A stretch of 64,000 nt of DNA from Sympetrum striolatum. Its lineage: Eukaryota > Arthropoda > Insecta > Odonata > Libellulidae. The notes beneath the pieces are model-generated. The model was given only the letters and a program-made list of their open reading frames with translations. It was not told the DNA's origin and ran no database searches. Shown here piece by piece: positions 11,347 to 20,946 of this stretch (position 1 is its first letter; each line of letters starts with the position of its first letter). The translations under genes and the position numbers were made by a program. The stretch lies in contig OX388345.1 in NCBI GenBank assembly GCA_947579665.1, forward strand, positions 34,935,849-34,999,848, read 5' to 3'.

Positions 11347-13010
11347 ATTGTAGTTTTTGTACGTTTTTCAGGAAAGAGCATTTTAAAATGACATTCCTCC
11401 AAGAATCGCGGAATTTTATTCATAGTTCCATCTTTCTAAGGGGTAAATACGCCCATCCCAGTGATTTCTCCAGTGTTTCCATCACACCTTCCCGAAGTGC
11501 CGAGAGACGGAATATAATTCCACTTCGTCATATAGTTCACACCGCATCGGACTTACAGAGACGACCGCCTCCTGAACATCTTCGCATCGGCTCCCCTGCG
11601 CAAAACTTTTTTAACGAACCAAAGTGATTTGCTGCTTCCATTAATTGTCACCCTAATTTGGGGCGCTGATGTCACCGGGGGACCGAGCGCCGAAGCGGGA
11701 GAAATAAAAAATGGCCCTGAAGATGCTTCAAACTCACTTTTATCTCTCGCAGTGGAAATCATTTACGGGACTCATCCACGTCGAGAAATGCTGCGCCCCG
11801 GGTCAATTTCCTCACTTCCCAACTCTTCTCACTCCTAACCCTCACCCCTTACCACCGCCCTCAAGGAATCGCTCCGAATTGAAAACTGTGCATAAATTAA
11901 TATTTTTACGGAATGCCGTTGATCATGAAAATGTTACATATATATTTTACCTGTTATTGAATATCAAAATTTGAAGATTTCTCATTTTATATATTTCTGT
12001 TAATTTTAACAACTTGTTATATTTAGATCTTTCTAATTTATCTCATGAACTGAACTACATTATAACTATTATTATTATTAGGTGCGTTTTGGATCACGCA
12101 AAGCATTCTGACTTATTTTTGATTGTTCTTTCTGATCTTTCAAACTTCCTTATACTAAGGTTATACAAGGAGAGTTGTTCCTTATACTACATTATAACTA
12201 ATATAAAATATAGTTTTTTGTCATTAACTTAATGTTATAGTTATTGTTTAATTACATATCTTAGCTGCGCATATATAAAGTACTTGCTGAGTTTACTCAT
12301 TCATAAGTATAATCTGCCGAATTAAGAGTTACTTTGTGGTACTCCATGACGAATTAACAAAACAGTAATAACTTTTCCAAAAGAAACTTATACCGTTTTT
12401 TTAATAACAATGAAAATTACACACTTAATAGAGGACATACGACATGCTTCAATGCTTAAGCACCATGTTCAAGACTTTATCTAAAAGTTTTTTCTATTGC
12501 TATTTTAGCTGAGAGTTTTGCTACCTGCGAAGATTACACTAAAATATTTTGTCACTTATTCATATTAGGTTTATATGAAATAATTTGCAAATATTAGGAT
12601 TTGTTTCAATTACCGAACTGATTCTTTCCTACTTTCTCTCGCCCCTAACTCTCATCCCAAAGGAATCCATTCGTCCGAATTGAAAAGTGTGAAATTGGGA
12701 AGAAGACCCCGACAGGTGTGCGTACGCCTTGACGAACTTCTACACCGCTGCCCATTAGTCGAAAACTCCGTTGTTTTTTTTCCGGTCCGACTGATTGAGT
12801 CCGCCGTCTCCAACTTGGATGGAAATCTGATAGCCGAATTAATCTCTGCCGAGCTGCTCGGAGATGGAAGATTTCCAATTTTACGGGATATCCGCTATGG
12901 TTTGAATGCTACTCAAGCGATGATCGAGTTCTCGGAGAAATTGAGGCGCGACTTTAATTTGATTCATTATCTCAAAACTGTTCCTGTTACCATGTTCTAA
13001 TGAATGGAAA
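11347..13010. other. Intronic sequence, no gene recognised
   Basis: Contains two GC-richer, pyrimidine-biased islands (about 11560-11880 and 12620-12960) with short open frames (for example 12680-13000) that resemble nothing I know and lack codon-level support. The region between is AT-rich. Confidence 0.5.
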
Positions 13011-13455
13011 ATTTTCATTTGCCATTTAGTACCGGATAGAGAAAAATGTATCTTTTATATACCTTTATCACAGTCTTGATCATGGCTGTGATGAAGTGAA
13101 AGCTACTGAGGTATGAGCGAATTGCATTAATCAAGGTGTCTCCTTATGGACTGCCAAGAAAAGTGTTACTCGTAGAATCATTGTGCTTCACTTGTGTGGA
13201 TATGCTCCGCTTATAGCAGCTTATAGCTACAGCCTGGTAAGGATTCAACTGCAAACTACTTCACTCCTCATCCTGCCTAGTAAACCTCATTCATCTCTAG
13301 AAGCTATTAGTAACTTGTGTCAGAGGGGTCGAGGTACACTCCTGGCCAAAATTAACGCAGCACCGGCCGTAAGGATCGCTAGGCAGGTGCTGCGTTAATT
13401 TTGGCCAGGAGTGTACAAACCGGCCTTCGAGCTGAATACTTTACAAACAGATCTA
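13011..13455 (+). repeat. Interspersed repeat family B, copy 1 (interrupted)
   Basis: Shares with 46481-46898 (+) and 50691-51099 (-) the words attttcattt, ggatagagaaaaa, atcaaggt, tccttatggac, aagaaaag, gtcattgtgcttcact-type words, catcctgcctagtaaacctc and ggccttcgggctgaata-type words. It is noncoding, unclassified, about 400 bp. The copy is interrupted at 13337-13413 by a small hairpin transposon. Confidence 0.75.
13337..13413. mobile_element. 77-bp Tc1/mariner-like MITE
   Basis: A perfect 28-bp inverted repeat starting CACTCCTGGCCAAAATTAAC (13337-13364 and 13386-13413) surrounds a 21-nt loop. It is flanked by TA on both sides (13335-13336, 13414-13415). The uninterrupted family B copies at 46 kb and 51 kb lack it, so it is an insertion. 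TA duplication and the TGGCCAAAATTAA-type terminus fit Tc1/mariner; it has no coding capacity. Confidence 0.8.
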
Positions 13456-14806
13456 AAAACTTCTTTCTTTTACTATCAAATACTCTAACTCGGTAAGCAT
13501 TTTAATGATTTTTTTATTAAACGTGTAAATTTATACTCCATGAGCTATATAAGCCAATAATTAACTGTCAAGTCTTGCTCAATTATTCCACGTAACTCAC
13601 TCGTAGTTACGTTACACGTAGATGATGAAGAGGTTTGTAATGTCGATAAAATAAATATTAATGCATAACGTCTGTATTTGGGTTAGATTGTAGCTTAAGA
13701 GTCTTCTCTTCCATTTAACCCATAACATGTCAGGGATTCCAAGTCCCTTTGATAGGCATAAAATCCACATTTTTCCTGGAGCCCGCGATCAATCGTAAAC
13801 GGGACAAAAATTGTAAAAGTTTGTTCTAAGGCTTACTGCATACGTCAAAATTGACGTAATAGTATCGAAATTCAAACAAAATATTACCAAAATAGGAAGG
13901 AGATGAAAATTTGAATAAAAAATACACTTCGTAGAAGATTTTCTTCCTATGTTAAATTTCATAAAGAAAAACCATGAAATAGAAAGCCTTCGATCAATGC
14001 ATTGTAGCCATCATATTAACTAACGTTAGATAAACTTAAATTTGCAGAAACTTTGGCTTCGGAAAATTATTTTATTAGTGGAGAGGTCATGTTTTGAGGG
14101 AAACTCACATATCCCAAATTTAAATCATTAATTTCAAAGGCTTTTTGAGCAGAAATAAGTTATCCCTTTTACCGTCGAAAAAGAGCTTTCGGACAAATTT
14201 TCAGCAGTCCTGAGGTTTGAAGTGTTAGTCGGCTGTCTTCATCGTCTCGGCTATTTCGGTTTACAGAGGATTTAAGGCCGATAAACTCTGAACAGGCGGA
14301 AGTTTCTGTAACTCTCCTTTTATAGAGTATAAAAGTGAATTATTTCTCCGACTGTTCATAAACCAGATAAATTACTTACTCTTTAAAGGGGACGGAGCCA
14401 TCTGAACCATTCGAAATAATTTAGAGCACGATGATTTGAGCTAGAACTCTTTAAAACCAATTTTGCCGTAGAAAAACTATCGTATAAGGAGTAAAGAAAG
14501 GAATTTTGGAACACAATTATAAATGAAATAAAGGTTTAAAATCTCTTACTTTATTATCTTTAGTTTGATTAAATATCATATTTAATATATTCTTTAGTAC
14601 TGCGAAAATCATTTCCGTCGGACTTTCAGTGACCGTTTTTGTGATTTTGGGCTTCTATCTTTGATACATGTACTTAGTAATTCATTAGAATACTTGAGTA
14701 TTACTTCTAGCATTCTGTTAAATGCATCATAATCTAAGTTTCCCTATTGTTTCAATGTTTATTAGGCCATAATTCTGTCGCAATAGAATTGGTTAACCTA
14801 AAAATG

Positions 14807-15270
14807 TGGGGCAGTACGGGATACTATCGGGTACACAGGGTAAAGAAACTCCATCTTCTAGTGACAAAAAAGAAGACGACGACTGCCTTTACTGCCGTGA
14901 CTATTTAGTGGAAGGCTGGATAAGATGTGCCAGTTGTGTGCCAGAGTGGGCAAACAATACGTGTACTATAATAGAAAGTGAAGACCATGAGACCACCCTC
15001 CTAAGTTTATTAAGTGTAGGATTGCTCTACATAAGTTACCTTTTATTTTTTTACTGTTTGAGTTATTTTTTTAATTCCGTAATATTTTTTGCCATTTTAA
15101 CATAGTACCTTCCCCTTTTCTTGGAATAAAAATATAAAAATGCTAAACCTACAATACCAAATGTATGTTTGTTTACAAAGTTTACCCAGTATTATAGTTT
15201 GTCATACCTTAATATTGTAACTTTTAACCCCAAAAAATGTTTAGGAAATTAAGTATTCCGTACTGCCCCA
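14807..15270 (+). mobile_element. Internally deleted pogo/Tigger-like transposon
   Basis: Eighteen-bp inverted ends TGGGGCAGTACGGGATAC (14807-14824) and its complement with one mismatch (15253-15270) enclose a short frame. That frame encodes CLYCRDYLVEGWIRCASC, then a Trp-Ala and a final Cys: the Cys-rich tail I associate with C-termini of insect pogo/Tigger-type DDE transposases. The DDE core is absent, so this is a deletion derivative. No target-site duplication is obvious. Confidence 0.5.
14830..15105 (+). pseudogene. Transposase C-terminal fragment (Cys-rich tail)
   Basis: The frame runs from inside the left terminal repeat through Lys-Glu/Asp-rich residues into a C-x2-C ... C-x2-C ... 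C arrangement, then a hydrophobic stretch (LLSLLSVGLLYISYLLFFYC) and stops. The first residues are translated terminal repeat, so the start is an artefact of deletion. Function is lost without a catalytic domain. Confidence 0.45.
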
Positions 15271-16294
15271 TCTTCCCCTATTTAACTTTTGATATCGTAT
15301 CGGATTTTAAACTGAATACAACGATCAGCTGCAAGTTATCGTTTCTGCATTTTCAGGTACTACTACCTATACTAGTGGAATATCGTTGAAAAGGGACTTT
15401 TAGTGCGTTAACTTCACCACAGCATAGCAGACACCTGTGCTCAGAGAAGTTACACTATTTTGAATCCCTCTTCGCTTACCTCTCTTAGTACCTACTCAAG
15501 ATAGACCGCAGAGGCCTGTTTAAAACTTTCACTTCGAATGCCCATATTTCCCTCTCGCCATTCCTGGCTCCAGCGGAGGACGCAGATGCTGGCAGCGTAA
15601 ACTCTCGCTCTTGATTTGAAGTCTGTAAACAAAATTCCTTATTCTCTCAATCCTCTCTAGATCCTTCTCTCTCCCTCACAATACCCTGTCCCCCCAAAAG
15701 AAAGCATTCAGCTCCATCTTCAGAGATTTTCAGTAAATAGACATTCTTATGATAAATATAGGTCTCTCGCCGCCTAAAAATCTCGCTTCTCCGATATTTT
15801 AAAGCGCCATGTCTCTCCTCGTAAACTCGAGGAGATGAACTTTCATTTGCAAGGATCGTCTGAATGAATTTCCGATAGTCGTTCACTCCATTCAAGATAT
15901 TAACAGAAATCTAAAGATTTTGGATAGTGGTAATCGTGAGGGAATCTTGTAACGCAGCCAAATTTTCACGAAAAAGCTCAGTAATATAAAATACGTACTG
16001 GAGAAAATTTCGATGAATATAAAATTCAACATTCCCCTTTTCTGGAACTGGAACATAAATTATTCTCATAACCCATTTTCGCCCCAATCGTTTAGCGCCT
16101 ACAAGAACCCAAGTTTTGCAGATTTTATTGCATATATATTTACTTTACTATCAAATTCTTAAATTTTAGTTAATGACTCGAAGTGGTGTTTCTACACGGT
16201 AATTTTGTCTTCGAATATAAAATGAGGTGTCGATCTTCAAAAGTTTACAAGCAACAAAATTGATTAGTAAATATATTTGTATAAATGCCGAAAG

Positions 16295-16345
16295 AAAAAT
16301 GGACTTGAAAAAAGTCTGACACAGACTTTTTTCAAGCCCGTTTTT
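16295..16345. repeat. Hairpin-forming palindrome
   Basis: Perfect 15-bp arms cttgaaaaaagtctg/cagacttttttcaag (16304-16318, 16322-16336) with a 3-nt loop, extended outward by nine more positions with two mismatches. It could be a tiny MITE or a precursor-like hairpin; no flanking duplication is evident. Confidence 0.6.
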
Positions 16346-16996
16346 CCTTGGGAATTTTCCTGGGTGCACGCCCTTATGTGCAAAGTCATCTCAACCCTTT
16401 CCTTATATTGTATAAATCCGTAAACAGCAAAATGCCCTTACAATGGACTGAAAAATAACAAATTTGTAGCAAAAAGTTCTACAGATATAATTTTAAAAAA
16501 GAAATACAAAAACACTATAAAGAAAGCATAAATCAAAATACACAATTTCATTTTTAGCTATAAGTGCAATTGAAAAATAGGTGATGGATGTATCCTATCA
16601 TATGAATAAATCTGATATCATATAAAACTTTGAACCATTAACCGTTATTTGCTATTTTTCACAGTTATGAGGTTCGAGAAAATCTGTTTCTATTTCATGG
16701 AATTTTAATAACATATTTCTGACACCTTGAATTCATCTTTGACTATTATCTGAACTATCGTTCGAAAACTGAGAGTGATCGATGCTCATAAATAGCTTGT
16801 TCAAATCTTAAAAGGTTCAAAATTCAAACTTAAAGAATTATCTCATTAAGTAAATCTTCTCTAGCGATGTCTGGTGGTACGTTATTGTAGACATTTACTT
16901 GTTTTTATCAAAGATAAATATTAATATATAATTAATATATAAAACTAAGCAGCAACACGAGCTTTTTTGTTTACTCTCATGTTATCTCTTTTGCAG

Positions 16997-17131
16997 GCGC
17001 CTTCCTCATTCCTTACACGATCATGTTGATATTTGGAGGCCTCCCACTTTTCTACATGGAACTCGCCCTGGGCCAATTCCACCGATGCGGATGTCTCACC
17101 ATTTGGCGCAGGATATGCCCCGCTCTCAAAG
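16997..17131 (+). CDS. SerT: Serotonin transporter, internal exon (TM2 and intracellular loop 1)
   Basis: SerT is a plasma-membrane SLC6 symporter that recovers extracellular serotonin using Na+ and Cl-. This exon completes a Gly codon from the previous exon and reads Ala-Phe-Leu-Ile-Pro-Tyr, then the TM2 helix with [20 protein letters not shown] and the loop [13 protein letters not shown]. The MELALGQ and RCGCLTIW words are hallmarks of monoamine transporters, and the Cys-rich version fits insect SerT better than dopamine or GABA transporters. Acceptor ttgcag ends at 16996; donor gtaagc begins at 17132. It starts after one codon base and ends with one base (G) of the Gly codon finished by the exon at 58376. 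The partner exon is 41 kb downstream. Family and splice calls are secure; orthology rests on memory of the family. Confidence 0.93.
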
Positions 17132-17384
17132 GTAAGCCTTATCATCATACACGCCTATCATCACCTTGAAAATATCGACCATCGAATAATGTATTAAACA
17201 ATGGAATGTCATACTTTAAGAAAGCAGATTCCCACAGTTGTAAGGTGCACTTTGGATATATAGTATAGAGTATAGCAATTGATTAAATTTTCCATCTCAG
17301 ATGCAATGTTGATCGATATATCGAAACTTTTTACCTAATCCCATCGGCGGAGAGGATGTTGAAATCTTTATTTTTTTATTTATT

Positions 17385-17510
17385 CGTAAGGATTACAAAT
17401 TGGCACCAGGCCAGGTGGTAATCATTCCTGTAGGGGGCAAATAAAATACCCTGCCTGGTATTCACCCTAGTCTGGAGGAGAAAACCCAGAAATCTCCCGA
17501 AAGCAGTACG
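17385..17510 (-). repeat. SINE-like 3' fragment
   Basis: Read on the minus strand it has gggagattt, a proline-rich-looking ctcctccag, accaggca, then ggcctggtgccaatttgta and an A/T-rich tail of aataaataaa type. The same 3' words occur at 23815-23873, and the middle words (gggagatttttccag, atgccaggca) at 20810-20860. It looks 5'-truncated. Confidence 0.5.
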
Positions 17511-18033
17511 TCTTACATATAATTTCAAGTTGTGAAATAGAGAAAATTTAAAAAAACATTTCAAAGTGTACAATAATAGTACAATATTTCAAAATTTACA
17601 ACAATAATCACGATAAAATCACAAAAGCCTTTTAATTCTATTAATGAATACATTGCAAGAAGGGGAAAAGGTTTGAAAACTTCTTCAGGTAAATTGTTCT
17701 AATCTACTATTCCCCGAATAAGAAATGAATACATGGAAACTTCTGTTCTCTGGTTAAGAGTAGCGAGTTTATGATTTTGGTCGTTTCCCTTGAGTCTATT
17801 GTTTAATTCTTTCAACGATGATTTTCCAGTAACAGTTAAGTGGAACCCAATCTCAAACCTGCCCAGCTCGCTATTTGCGATGAACCGTGACAGGAAGATA
17901 TAGTATCTTAAAAAGGTGTATCCCAAGGTACGGTACTCAATTCCAAATTTAATGTTGTTATTACTTTTTATTAACTTATTATTATTACAAACCTTACTTG
18001 TGTTAAATTATTTATTTTGTACCATGTAATAGT

Positions 18034-18062
18034 ACTAAGGGAAAGTGAAGACTTTCCCTAGT
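18034..18062. repeat. Short inverted repeat
   Basis: actaagggaaagt / actttccctagt with a 4-nt spacer, imperfect by one base. Possible terminus of a decayed element; function unknown. Confidence 0.4.
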
Positions 18063-20717
18063 GTTTATAGTTTGAATTAATAGATAGCTGGTTCAAGTAA
18101 TATTAATAATAATTTTTTCCTCCCCCTTTTTATGTTACGGAGAAAAGAACATTATAGATATATGTGTTCCCCTAAGGTGACAGTCGCCAATTTCGGGGTT
18201 ACCGACTCTTCATTGACAAATCAAAATTTAAATAAATAAACCGTAAGATTAATACTACAAAACATTTCATATGGACCATGTTTAAAATAACAAATCGAAA
18301 AATATAACATAAAAATATTATAATGATTTCATAGTATCTAACATAATTTCTTGTTGAAGTGTTCTAGATCATCCAATTAGTAATGTAGGAGTCCACAAGA
18401 GGATTACGTTCACCCCACTGTAAATGGTACCGGGCAAGACCATTTCCCACATAGGGATGCCGTGCTTTACTTTAGGGTGTTTTACTTCTTTTGGTTTAGA
18501 GTTTACGTAAGGTGGTATTCACGTTAGTCGGTACAAACCTAGGTTGGGCTGTCGGTGTATTTTACTTTGTGAAATAAGGTTAGTTGTACTCCTTGCACAC
18601 AGAGCATACGTTATTTCTCTCCGATACTGTAGAGAGGCGGTAACTCCTGCAGAATTACCAATGACTCGAATCCTGTTTGCATTTCCCCATGGCGCCTCTA
18701 CTGCGCCCAATAAAATGGAGTAACCGAGGCTCTGCCGCGAAAGGGATTTCCTTTGCAGCCTATGAGTAATTGTAACATCTCCGCAATTGCTTTCTTGAAA
18801 CTGCACTCTGTACCCTTGAGTAAAGGAATGTTATAATCAAGTGATGGCACCAAAATGATGGTTTATTGGGGCCAAAGTGTCTGCCGCAATATTTTAAAAG
18901 GAATGAAGTAAAAAGTGCCGTATCAGAGAACTTTAAACGGATTGGAAGGGGATAATAAATATTTGTCCCTACAGCTTTTAGATAAATTCAAGATTTTGCA
19001 TGTATCATCCCCAACGACGAATTTATCCAATGTTTTCTTTACGTTATTACTGATTATCACAATTGGCTTTTATGATTCTTTCGTAATTTTTTTCTTACCG
19101 TATATTTCCGTAGATAATATGACGGCTGAATCATAAAATATGCCCCCAAAATCAAAGATCGTTTTATAGGGCAGATACAAAAATAACAAGTGCGAATTTT
19201 TGCAGCAATCGTAAGGTAGTACTGCCAGTTAGAAAAAAAAATATGTTCGTTCGAAAATTATAATAGGACATGACTCCTTGTACATCATACAGTATCATTG
19301 TGATCACTGACATAAGTTAAATTCATAGGCCGTTAATAGTTTGAGGATCGTCCTGTAGGACAGATATGTATTCTTAAACGAGAAAACTTTGACGAACATT
19401 TCTGTCTCGTCTTATGTGAAGGTCGTCCTATCCGCGGAAATGCAGTGTTCTTTTGTGATGGTCTTCCACACATTTCCCCTGATCATCGCCACATTTCTGG
19501 GTCTACGACCCCCAACTCCGTAAAATCACGAATGAAACGAAAAGGAAAGAGTCTAAAAAATGCAAAGCGGATGTTTCCAATTTGGCCCACTAACTTTGTT
19601 AAACCCATTTCCAATATTTCCCTTTTCCATATATCTAAATTACCATACGAAAATTTTACGGCTTTAAGTTTATGAAGGGCAGGAGTGTAATTTAGGCTTG
19701 AATCCCCTTTAATGCGTATTTCGATACCGAATTTATCTACAAACAAAATATCCCTCGTCGCCTTTCCTCTTTCTCTTAACTTCATATTTACCTAAATAAT
19801 CGCCAATGTTGACGTTTTCTTTTATAAGAGTTCTCGTTATATAATAGTAATTTAATTCGCTGAACTCTTGATATTCACTACTTTTCTCTTTTGTCTGCAC
19901 AGCCATAAGGTCCGCACATTTGAAGAAAGTTTCTGTACGCACAAAAAATTCTGTTATTTTTGTAATTTTCTCCAGTATGCATTCGACTAGCAGCGGCGTT
20001 TCACCCAAAGCGTTTCATTCGAAGACGATGCACCAAAGAATGGGTTCGTCCTAAAACGCTTAACACTAATTTTCAAATTTTATCCAGAAATTTAGATGAA
20101 TGGGAAAATCTTAATCCTGAGTATTGAAATATATTTTCAATAGGCTATATCTTGCATAGAGATTTTTCATCTTAATATTTCGCTTCAACGCTATAGATAA
20201 GAATCCGAATATCAATGCATCTTGGGCTTGATCTTCGAAATCTCTTCCACTTATTTAATCTTTAAACTTTTATGGACGATTTTTAAATTTTTCAGACTCA
20301 GCCTCAGGTCCCTATCCCCAATCCTCGACAGTTTGGTTATTGTTTCAAATATTCGACGGTGATGTAGTTAAGTATTAAAAAACAGTAGATTTTTCAAAAT
20401 TGACTAGATGTCTTTCCTCACCACCGTCAAGCCCAAATTTCTCCTTTTCTCACCAACTTTGTCAAGGTGGCTCCCGTTGCCATTCTCTCGAAACACCCTT
20501 GGCTCCCCTTTTAATCCGCGGAATGTGTCCCATACGCATCCTTGTCTTCCCCAAGGGAACATTCTCACATGTTTCTTAACGCCGCTTGGGGATCTGCGAA
20601 GTCGAAACTTTTGGGCTTGCTCTCCAGCGGTGATATTTTTCAACATCGCTTCTTTGCATCATTAGGTTCACGAGTATTGATAATGTAATTTGATATTGTT
20701 TAGAGAATAATGTAACA
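18063..20717. other. Intronic sequence, no gene recognised
   Basis: Unique-looking AT-rich sequence. Two overlapping minus-strand frames around 19483-20008 are open for about 100 codons each but have no recognisable motif and I treat them as chance. Confidence 0.5.
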
Positions 20718-20797
20718 GGCAGCGTGGCCGAGCGGTCTAAGGCGCTGGTTTTAGGCACCAGTCCGAAAGGGCGTGGGTTCGAATCCCACCGCTGTCA
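20718..20797 (+). tRNA. tRNA-Leu (anticodon UAG)
   Basis: Full cloverleaf: acceptor GGCAGCG/CGCTGTC with one G-U pair, D arm, anticodon stem CTGGT/ACCAG with loop TTTAGGC (anticodon TAG at 20752-20754), a class II variable arm TCC-GAAA-GGG, T arm GTGGG-TTCGAAT-CCCAC and discriminator A. A TTTT run follows at 20803-20806 as a possible Pol III stop. The sequence downstream resembles SINE bodies elsewhere in the window, so this may instead be a well-preserved SINE head. Confidence 0.85.
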
Positions 20798-20946
20798 TAA
20801 ATTTTATTGCCTATGGGAGATTTTTCCAGTCCCGTCTTTGTATGAATGCCAGGCAATTTCTTAATAAATATTTTATATTCCTCTCTAATGTTGACAACCG
20901 GCTAGAAGGTCAACTTGCTACTTAGGATAAAAATAAATAAATAAGT
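20798..20946 (+). repeat. SINE-like body after tRNA-Leu
   Basis: Contains gggagatttttccagtcc and gaatgccaggca, matching the minus-strand repeat at 17385-17510, and ends in gataaaaataaataaataag, an A/T-rich tail as in retroposed SINEs. Direct continuity with the tRNA suggests tRNA-Leu + body + tail. No clear flanking duplication was found. Confidence 0.5.

Larger units (their letters stand above)
1..16996 (+). other. SerT intron, 3' portion (upstream of TM2 exon)
   Basis: The whole stretch precedes the first visible SerT exon and ends in a good acceptor (pyrimidine-rich run then ttgcag at 16991-16996). I looked for a TM1 exon ending in a Gly-rich stretch before the Gly-Ala-Phe of the next exon and saw none, so the donor of this intron lies outside the window. 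Contents are mobile elements described separately. Bases 1-360 (GC-richer, no recognisable gene), 8877-9128, 9331-11170, 11347-12970, 13456-14806 and 15271-16996 hold no gene I can support. Confidence 0.75.

Noticed and set aside
12680..13000. Possible small protein gene (106 codons)
   Set aside because: Reads like protein in places but matches nothing I know, starts arbitrarily, and sits in one of the recurring GC-richer islands.
19483..20008. Two overlapping minus-strand frames that could be a split gene
   Set aside because: Different frames, no splice signals joining them, and no recognisable domain.
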